NCBI GenBank assembly: GCA_022592445.1
Contig: JABYQR010000060.1
Location: forward strand, 62,001-126,000
Length of the DNA stretch: 64,000 bases
Reading direction: 5' to 3'
From: Cytidiella melzeri
Lineage: Eukaryota > Basidiomycota > Agaricomycetes > Polyporales > Irpicaceae
Below are positions 55,952 to 64,000 of the stretch, in pieces. The stretch's first letter is position 1; every line of letters begins with the position of its first letter. The position numbers and the translations under genes are program-made. The notes under the pieces were generated by a model. It was not told the DNA's origin, made no database searches, and saw only the letters and a program-made list of their open reading frames with translations.

Positions 55952-58035
55952 TCATCTGGAAGTTTCCTCGCAGAACGCACCCTCGATTATACGACGTCTG
56001 TCAGTTTCACTGATCTGTTGGGTCGCACGACGCGCAAGAAGTTTCTCCGTCCTGTATCTCTCGTACAGCACCTCCTTCGTGCGAATCTTGAGCAACTATG
56101 CAAAGAACGCCGCTATCAGTGCACAGCAATTTTTTGTGTAATATCAGGTAATGACGTACCTTCATGTGTGTAGATAGAACCGCAGTCCGCAACGCGGCAA
56201 AGTCACAATGTTCCGGGTCCAGAACGTCGACGGTACCCCATCGGAACTTCCTCGTGAACACGCCTCTTAGACTCGGAGGAGGGCCGTCCACGAAGGGCAG
56301 CGCGTGTCTCGATACTGTCGACACGGGCGACGAAACTGTGTGATCGTCCTCAGACGGAGACGCAGGTGTATCTGTAAAAAAGGAATGACCCGATACAGGC
56401 CGCGACACCTTCCTGAGTCGCCTCTTTGGACTGTATTCTGGCGCGATAAGCGCGAACGGCAGGAGGTTGGAGAGTTCGGTGACGACGCGCTTGGCGGAGA
56501 ACCGCACGCTTGCAACGCTCTCGTTGTCCATGATCTCTCTCGTGTCTGGCTCGTCGACGTTCTCTGTGAGCTCTATGCGGGACCTCGAACGCGAATTGAA
56601 ACGCTTGAACGGGTTTCGCGACGGGCGCAGCTTGATGACAGAGCGCGATCGGCGTTCCTCCTCAGGCTCCGGCTCCTCGTCATCTTCGTCGCCACCGTTC
56701 GCTGCGTTGCTCGGAGTGGGCGTCGCCGAGTCCGAGGCACCATTGGACGTTTGTGGAGGACCGAAAACGCCAAAGTCGAGGCCGGCGGCTTTCAAATCTC
56801 TGTGCACGACCTTCTTGATGGCCGCCAGCTTGTCATCGGTCAAAGAGTCAGAGTGAGATATGATGGGCAGCAGATTGGCTTTCTGTGCAAGTCTCCGCAT
56901 GACGGCAATGTCTGCTGGAGACAGCGCCAAATCATCATCGGGCTCATCGTACGATACGCCTGAGGACGATGCTGTCGATCCGTTGGAGAGCCCTGGAGAG
57001 TGGTTGGACATGGTCGCGGCGGAGCGCCGCTTGTCGGTGTAGGAAGTGTGGGCGCGGTTCGCGGATGCGACGCTTTTCGGATCAATGGCGTATATACACC
57101 TGGCGTTGTGTCATTCACATGCATGCGCTAAAATGACGTGCAATGGAACACTCACAAATGAATGTGCTGGTCCCCTTTGCTCTGGCGAACCACTTTCGAT
57201 TCCTGTTGCATCACGAGATGTGGTAGTCCAAAGCCAGAACACAAGATTTTCCCTGTAACTCACCTCTCTGAGGGTATCTGCAAATTGCTCGTCCAAATAC
57301 TTGATGATAGATGATACTTGGCGTTCCAGTTTCAGCTCATCGAGAAAGTCCAGTCCGGGAGTGTCGATCACGGAGAAAACAAGGCGGTCGTACTTGGACT
57401 CGCAGATTTCTATACTAGCAGTGTCGATCCCATTCGTGCGCTTGGTGGGCCCAGTGAGAAATCTTTCGACGGTAGCTTGCTGTTCGGGACTGGCGGTAGG
57501 TGAGATCTCGGCTGTCTCCAGGAGCAGCCGCAGAAGCGAGGTCTTGCCAGTGCCTTGTCCACCGACAACCTACCCAGATCTCTGAGCTACGAGAATCACA
57601 GCGTTAACAGTTTCACGACGCACCATAAGATTGAACGTCGTAGGGTTCCTGTTCCTCTTCTGACTAGGCTTGATACGTGACACAGGTTTATGTTTCGAAA
57701 ACGCAGATGGAGGGTGGGAGGACATGTACAAAGATGATATAGGCCCGCCTGCAGGATTGGCTAGTTTGCCTACATACACACACAGAGATACAGAGATAGA
57801 ACAGAACACAAAAAACGCATTAGCACAAGTCACTCTCATCTTGCAAACACTGCACCTTGAAGTTGAGGTTTAGTAGGCGGTACAGGTGGTGGCATGTCGG
57901 ACATGTCTACCAGGTCCTCAGGCCATGGTATTCCTTGAGCGTGCAACTCTGGTAGCGACGGCGACTGGCGTATGAAGGGCGGTCCACCGCGCTCCTGGGG
58001 CTTCTTGGAGCTTCGTCGACGAAAGCTGCTGAACA
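55952..58035 (-). CDS. Septin-like P-loop GTPase 1
   Basis: Start at 58035 (MFSSFRRRSSKK). The Pro-rich N-terminus is followed by a complete P-loop VVGGQGTGKTSLLR, switch IDTPGLDFLDE, LPIISHSDSLTDDKL in place of the AKAD-type G4, a long acidic and Ser/Arg-rich insert (about 56550-56720), FRWGTVDVLDPEHCDF and a typical septin end, TKEVLYERYRTEKLLARR. Septins polymerise at the cell cortex and septum. G1 and G3 look functional; G4 is divergent, so this is an atypical septin. The same gene order recurs upstream with a paralogue, suggesting duplication. Confidence 0.82.
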
Positions 58036-58771
58036 TGACGACGGTGTCGAGGAGTACACGGCCAGCGACGGGAGGTAAGTCAGTCTCGGAGGCCACGACA
58101 GGGGTTGTAAAGGCCCAACAAACGAACGAACGCGACTGCAGAAGACTGGCAGCGCTGAGACACAGGGAAAGAGACAAGGCCTGTAATATGTTTATTTTCC
58201 AGGGTGCACTGGTGACAACCACCGCGGGCGGCTATGTGCTAGAGATGGCTTACATAATCACTCTTAGTGAGCTGGCCGCTTCGCGAGTGACAGCTACGCA
58301 CAGAATTCTAGTCATTGAAACACACTGCTGAGCGATACGAGGACTACATTTTCTCATAGCCAGCCAAGTAGGATCGCCTCACGAAAGAGTTGGTGAGCCT
58401 CCAACAACAGTACAGTTACCATATACGGACAAAGTGCGAGCGAGGCCACAACCCATTGAATGTTGCAAAAAGTGGAAAACTACTCGTACATTCATTCCAA
58501 AGCACAACTACAAAAACGATCCAGAAGAAAGAACAGAGCAGAGCAGAAAAGAAAAACCCCTTGTAGTAACTACAAACACGTTACGCGTACCATGACAAAA
58601 CGATACTGTCTACATTATATGCACCTTATGGGCCAAAGCGAGAAACAAGAAAGGAAGGTGTGAGATATGCTCAACGGAATAGTAAGCAAGAGAACCGTGT
58701 GCTTCGGGTTGAGGAAGCAGGAGGGGGAACTGTAGGGGGTGATATATGCAAGACCGACAAGACTTTAGCAG
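58036..58771. other. Intergenic region upstream of septin-like 1
   Basis: Promoter and terminator territory for the two minus-strand neighbours; no gene recognised. Confidence 0.45.
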
Positions 58772-59994
58772 TTAGTTTACGGGAGGAACGGCGAGGCTGC
58801 GATAGCCCAGATCGTCCGTAACTCGCATTTTCTTTGCGGGCTGCAGGTGCTCCGCCTCCAGGTCCCGTTTTAAGTCCCCATTACTCTGCACGTGGCGTGC
58901 ATATCCGTTCAAACCCGTAGACAGCGGGAGTGACGGGAGAGGGAGAGGGGCCTGGCTAGTTGGGGACGAGCGTACGGACGGACCAGCAGAAACCGACGTA
59001 GAGGGAGGAGGAGCAGCCATTGGCGGTGCTTTTGGTCGGCCCTTGGGATTCCCGTTTCCGAGGTCGTTTACATAGTTGCACGGCAAGTTCCTCTTCGCAC
59101 AGCTTCCGCAGCTCGGATGTTCTCCATCACATCGCGTCTTTCGCGCTAAGTCACACATCATTGAGTATCAAGTGTTTCCGATATCAGCAACAGTGTGTCT
59201 CACTCACCTCGGCAGAAATTACATGCGACAATCTTGGACCCGTATCCGTTCTGGCGAGCTTTCGTCGACGCAGCTGAAGATGTTCGACGACGAGCGACAG
59301 AGGCCTGTGGCTCCATCTCGACTGGTGGGCGCAACGGCGGTAGCGTCGAACTTGAATCTTGTTTTGCTGGCGTGACGGGAAGTGTCGCTATCGGTGGCAG
59401 CTCGTGAATGTATGCACGATCTGCAGATTGAGAAATCGAAGGAAGCACAGGAGGCCGCTCCAGACTGATGGTCCCATTCATAGGTGGTAAGACGTTACTC
59501 TCTTGCTTGAGTAGGTCCACCGCATTGGAGTTGCGTCGTGAATGCGGCTGGGAGGACATCTGAGGCGACAATGACGGCTCCATGTCGCCCGACCGCTCCC
59601 CACTGTCACCGTCACTTTCGCTACCGACGTCATCCGACTTGCGCCGTTTTCCACCGCGCCGTTTGTGATTCACAGTATAATCGCACGGGTTGTTTCGCTT
59701 GAAACACTGGCTGCAGGCAGGTTTGCCTCCGTCACATTTTAGTTTTCGAGCTGTCCGGGTATGAAGACGACGTAGGATATTCTGAAAGTAGGGGATTAGA
59801 CTTACAACGACAGAAATTGCATGCCACGGTAATTTTTTTCGTGCGTAACCGCTGCGAACCTACTTTGATCACGAATTAGTGATGATTCACAATGAAAGAC
59901 CTGCACAACAAGTCTCGAACGAAAGATGCCCGTAACCAAGAGAATTCAAACACTGACTTGCAGATGTCGCCGTGTTGGGAGATAGCTCGGGCAT
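58772..59994 (-). CDS. Zn2Cys6 regulator with two zinc clusters
   Basis: First cluster at about 59830-59680: CNFCRSRKLKCDGGKPACSQ followed by CFKRNNPCDY. Second at about 59220-59070: CNFCRARKTRCDGEHPSCGS followed by CAKRNLPCNY. Each is interrupted by an intron at the same place, just after CNFCR. They are separated by a Ser/Pro-rich linker of about 170 residues with basic KRRGGKRRK and acidic stretches. Two complete clusters in one protein is unusual; such factors bind DNA. The first cluster needs an upstream exon: the nearest in-frame ATG (59994, MPELSPNTATSA) lies inside the last open frame of septin-like 2. The gene either shares that exon or is fused to the septin. Confidence 0.72.
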
Positions 59995-61736
59995 GTTCAC
60001 CAGTGGCGGAAGTGTGTTTTCCCCGTTCGCGACGCCACGCGAAAGCGACGCGGAAGGTTGTCTATTGGTAATTTGTGTGGGAGCGGTGTCTATAGCGAGG
60101 ATTGGACGGGAACCATGAGGAAGAGGTGGAAGGCGAGTGGCTGTGGGCGACCGCTGAGAACGCGATGTTGATGGTGATAACGCCGGGGTCTGGAGCTGGT
60201 AATCGGCTTTGAACTTTTCTAATAAGTACTCCCTAGTGTACTTCTGCAGGGTCTGTACGGCAAGGGAGAACGGCAGATCGTCCGAAATAGGCATAGGGTA
60301 GAAGCGAACGGCGAAGAAGCATGTCAATCAACAAACGGTCTGGACTGATCCATAAACGAGGCGCACCTTCATGTGAAAGAAGATGGCACCTCGGAGGTGC
60401 AAGAAATCACAATGGTTAGCGTCCATGCAGTCCAAGCTGCCCCATCTATAGCTCCTGACCCATTTACCTGGGATAATTTTTGACAATGGACGAAGCTGAG
60501 TGTTGGAAGGAGCGTATTGTAGCATGAGCTCGTGTCTAGATAGCGCCGGCTTGTTAACACCGTCACTGTGAGAATAAATATCGGGAGAAATCAAGGCGAA
60601 TGGTAGTCGAAGCAGCGCAGGGGAGAGAGGGGTCGAAGGGGGAGAACCTGCCGTGGATGCAGTGCCATTCGTGTGACCGTTGAAGCAGTTTGCCTGTTCA
60701 GGGCTAAGCTTGGGAACCATAATGTCAGGCACTTCCGCGCCGTACTGGGTGAAGATCTCGGTGTCAAATATTCCGAAGCCGATGCCAGCCGCCGCAAGGT
60801 CTCGACGAATAGCAAGTTTGACTGCGGAGAGACGGTCGTTGGAGAGTTCATCCGCACGTCCGACGACAGGTAGGACATTGACCCGCGAAGAAAGACGCCT
60901 GATAGTGGCGATGTCCGCCAAGGGGAGGGTCGGTCTGCACAACAAAGGGTTGGTTGTCACTGGGGGCTCTAGAATAACAGGCTCTTGCTCAGACTTGGAC
61001 AGACTATTGTTGCGGGTGCGCGAGACCAAGGGCGCTGGTGGGACGGCGACGGAAGGGGGGACAATGTCGTTTGGGTCGAGGAAATATATGCACCTGTGGA
61101 AGTGAAGAAGTGAATGAGGTTCACTCGCAAACAAGCTCGTCGTATACTCACAAGTGGACATGGTGATCACCGGGGTATGCTTTGCGCTCCTAAAGAATGC
61201 ATGGGCGCATGAGTGGTGACGCCTGGATAACACCGAAGAGGGATACATACATCTTCTACACTCTCTGAAAACCGCTGGTCGACATGCCTGAGGATGTCGT
61301 TCACTGTCCTCTGTGCCGCTGCGTCGTCGTTGTAGTCAAGGGCGGGGGTGTCGATGAGAGTGAGAGTGAGGGTCTGAACAGGGTCATTGTCGGCGACGGC
61401 GACCTCGACGTTGACGGAGAGAGCCCTGATGTGGGAGGTGAAGCCGGCGGACCCCTGAACGAACCTGGCCACGCTCTGGAGCTGGTCGTGAGTGGCCAAG
61501 GGCGAAAGGAGAGTGGTGTCCAGGAGGAGACGGAGGAAGGAGGTCTTTCCGGTGCGCCTGCCAGCGACCATGAGCGTGTAGGCGGACATGTCGTCGTGGT
61601 TATCAGACGGAGAGGTGGCAGGACCCGTAGCCGTAGGGAGCCTTTGCGGTGAAGACAAGAGGGAGTTGTCGCCGTTCTGACGGGGGAGGTCGCGGTATTC
61701 GTGGTCGCGGCGAGAGACGGTGTCAACGCTGTCCAT
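59887..61736 (-). CDS. Septin-like P-loop protein 2, degenerate GTPase motifs
   Basis: ATG at 61736 (MDSVDTVSRRDHEY). The P-loop reads VAGRRTGKTSF, where the first Gly of GxxxxGKT is Ala. The switch reads IDTPALDYND, where the DxxG Gly is Ala. VLPVVGRADELSNDRL gives an intact G4-like GRAD; VRSYRWGSLDCMDANHCDF and a septin end KYTREYLLEKFKADYQLQ follow. With the G3 Gly missing, GTP hydrolysis is doubtful. The last exon then runs into a Ser/Pro-rich tail (LPPLPHGSRPIL) and may either stop at 59887 or splice in phase to the Zn2Cys6 exon downstream. Confidence 0.75.
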
Positions 61737-62182
61737 GACGGGTGGAGAGCAAGCCCCGTTGCGAGGCGGGCTGGAGAGGGCACGGGTGTTGGCCTTGTCA
61801 GGACTTCCGCCTCGGCGGAGTGTCAAGGGAGATCTAGAACTTGTTTACTCTGTGTACTTACCACTGCAGAACCCGGAAAATCAGACCTCGGATCGCTGGC
61901 GGCTGCTCGTTTGATTGGCGGCAGAGATCAATACTTATTATTAAACTCGGAAATTATACAGGGGACTAATAGCTAGGTAACTTGGGATATACGCTACACG
62001 TCTACGGATACAGTGGCGAGCAACATCGACAGCAAGACAACACTTGTACGGAACTAATCAGAAAAATAAAACAAAAACGAATCACAGCGGCCGGACAACC
62101 GCACGAGGCGGCTGATGGGAACACCTCCGTCCGCAGATAACGTGGGTCATCCGACCTTCCGTCCGGATTGTGGCCTCTCTTC
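61737..62182. other. Intergenic region between septin-like 2 and the upstream Zn2Cys6 gene
   Basis: About 450 bp. No gene recognised. Confidence 0.5.
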
Positions 62183-64000
62183 TTACTGAGGTGGTGGCTC
62201 GGGAGTAGTATCGTCCCCGTGAGGCCGCCGTCGTTGTTCTTCGTAGAACGGCGCAGACGGCGAGCCCTCAAACTCATTCCCGCTCTCTCGCAGCGTTGTC
62301 GACGGTGGCGGCGCCTGCCCACTCGACCAATGGCCCGCAGATGCCATGCGAGCCGGCATCAGCATGTAAGGAGCATGCTGCGAGTACCCGCTCAGGTCAG
62401 CCGTCATGTCGAAAATCCTTGGATCTGTCGGCTCTGGGTACCCCAGCTGGAACTGCGTCGAGTGCGGTCTTGCGTAGTTAAAGTCAAACGACGCTTCAGA
62501 CCCAGATCCAAACGACGGAGGGGCGTGTGGGGGCGGCAGGTGTGTCTGCTGCGATGCTTGTGGCGGCGACGACATTGAATAACTCGACACCGCTTCTCTA
62601 GATCCCCGACGGTGCATTTCCTGAGACGCTGTCACGGATGGTGCGCGACTGGTGTGTGAAGACTCTGAAGCTGCTTGTGCAGCCACAGCTTTAGCTTTGC
62701 GGTTCGCCGACCTCTGTCCCTTCGGAGCCTTTCCTGGCCCACGGCGGTTCTGATGATCCACATATCCACATGCCGTCTGCCTCCTGAAGCAATTAGCGCA
62801 AGTTGGTCTATGCCCATCACACTTCAACTTTCGATCTAGAATACATGGGTTAGTATCCTTCTCAAGGGCCTCTCTGAAGTCGTTCGAAACGAGCGACTTA
62901 CATCGACAGAAATTACATGCAATCGCTACCTTCTTCGACACTTTCCTGGGCCGATCCTCGTCAGACATCTCCACATCCTCTTTCTGGTGCTTGCGAGAGC
63001 TGGACGCTACGGTTGTCGCCGATGTAGGAAGGGGAGTAATACTTTGCACTCTATCCTCAGGGTCGCCTGCCACCTGCGACAGGCCATAGTGCAGACCAAC
63101 CCTTCCTTCACCAAGCGGCAGGTCCGGCAGGGATTCTGGCTCTGGTATATATTCAACATGAACCCCGCGAAGCGTTTGGGACTGCGCAGACACCGTAACA
63201 GACTGCTGGGAGTGATTTGGAGGAGGATGTGGAGGAGGATCGTACTGGGGCATCGTATGACCACCGTAATACGGTGTCATAATCGCCTGAGAATCCTGCG
63301 TCGCCCGCCTCGGCGGAGGAGTGTGGATCTGGGCAGCATACTGGAACTGCTCACTGCGGCTGGGGCCCGCGAAAGAAGGGCCTGCAGATATCGTTGACCT
63401 ATCGGCGCTGACTGTTGAGTACGTACGAAAGATCGATAAAACGTGAACAAATCAACTTCTGATTTTCATGTGCCCAAAAAAGCATAGAAACAGAGCACGT
63501 ACGATGAGAGGGGGTATGTCGACTGCTGTGCATAGGCATCTCGTCATGTCTGCTGTCAATAGCCCAATCGCCCATGTCCGACGGCATATGCGGTACGTTG
63601 TGGTACTCATGTGACGTCCCGACGTGCTGATAATTCCAGCCGAGGGAGATCTGCTGCTGCAGAGGCACATGCGGCAGCGAACGCGCCGTCCGTGGTAAAG
63701 GCACGATCGGTCGGCTAGTGTGTTGTGGCACCCACCTACGCTGGCGATAATCGACCGTGGACGGTTGAGGGGGCTCAAATCGTTGGTCTGATGACCCTTG
63801 CTGGAATTCGCTCTGAATAAAGCTGAGGGACGGTAGGGAGGCGTTGGCAGTGCGAGAGTAATGGGCCACGGGTTGGTTATAAAGGTTCGACACTCTTGCC
63901 TGAGGAGCAGAGGCGTACGACTCTAGCTCGGAATATCTCGAAGTTGCCGTAACCTCAAATTGCTGGTGGTGATAGAGCTCAGCCTCAACCGGTGGCTGAA
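62183..64000 (-). CDS. Zn2Cys6 regulator, truncated by the window edge
   Basis: The coding frame is open to base 64000 on the minus strand, so the N-terminus is missing. The visible part begins with a Gln/His/Pro-rich region, then acidic DVEMSDEDRPRKVSKKVAIA, the zinc cluster CNFCR (intron) RKLKCDGHRPTCANCFRRQTACGY and the basic NRRGPGKAPKGQRSANRKAK. A long low-complexity C-terminus ends at 62183. The intron inside the cluster sits at the same position as in the two-cluster paralogue downstream. Probable nuclear DNA-binding protein; targets unknown. Confidence 0.82.

Overview
The window reads as nuclear DNA of a basidiomycete fungus, most likely an Agaricomycete. Genes carry many short introns (about 50-70 bp, GT...AG) and intergenic gaps are short. 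The content is fungal: thiazole synthase THI4, chorismate mutase, FKBP12, a PPWD1-type WD40-cyclophilin, Sen15, Zn2Cys6 regulators, a divergent kinase-like protein typical of mushrooms, and a Plavaka transposon. Most gene models below were assembled by hand by matching splice phases.

Layout. (1) 1-7.9 kb holds a complete DNA transposon at 1255-7892, with 22-bp terminal inverted repeats and a perfect 8-bp target duplication. It carries one 8-exon gene for a protein of about 1,821 residues (Ulp1 SUMO-protease fold, zinc finger, transposase-like core). I cannot place it confidently in a named superfamily, and it is my main candidate for something undescribed. (2) 8.56-17.1 kb holds a full-length, apparently recent Ty1/copia element on the minus strand, with an intact gag-pol and an unusually long 3-kb leader carrying extra ORFs. 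(3) 17.9-36.5 kb is host gene space: kinase-like protein, a C1orf74-like protein, PPWD1, an AN1 zinc-finger protein with a CaaX end, a tiny Cys-rich membrane-type protein, a secreted Kre9/Knh1-like protein, an SV2/SVOP-type MFS transporter, Sen15 and FKBP12. (4) 36.8-49.85 kb is one small coiled-coil gene split apart by two insertions, a LINE (37.27-43.32 kb) and a Plavaka DNA transposon (about 43.38-49.66 kb). They lie only about 45 host bases apart. (5) 50.4-55.5 kb holds a hotdog thioesterase, THI4 and chorismate mutase. (6) 56-64 kb holds an alternating minus-strand array: Zn2Cys6, septin-like, Zn2Cys6, septin-like. It looks like a duplicated two-gene unit, and one septin-like/Zn2Cys6 pair may be fused or share an exon.

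How the parts relate. About 27 kb (some 43 percent) is transposon sequence of four kinds: unclassified TIR element, copia, LINE and Plavaka. Three of the four still have long uninterrupted coding capacity. The fourth, the LINE, is broken by a single in-frame stop. The host genes are mostly conserved single-copy housekeeping genes with no operon-like logic; only the septin/Zn2Cys6 array suggests linked function or local duplication. Limits: no database search was possible, so family names rest on motif recognition, and exon borders rest on splice consensus and phase.
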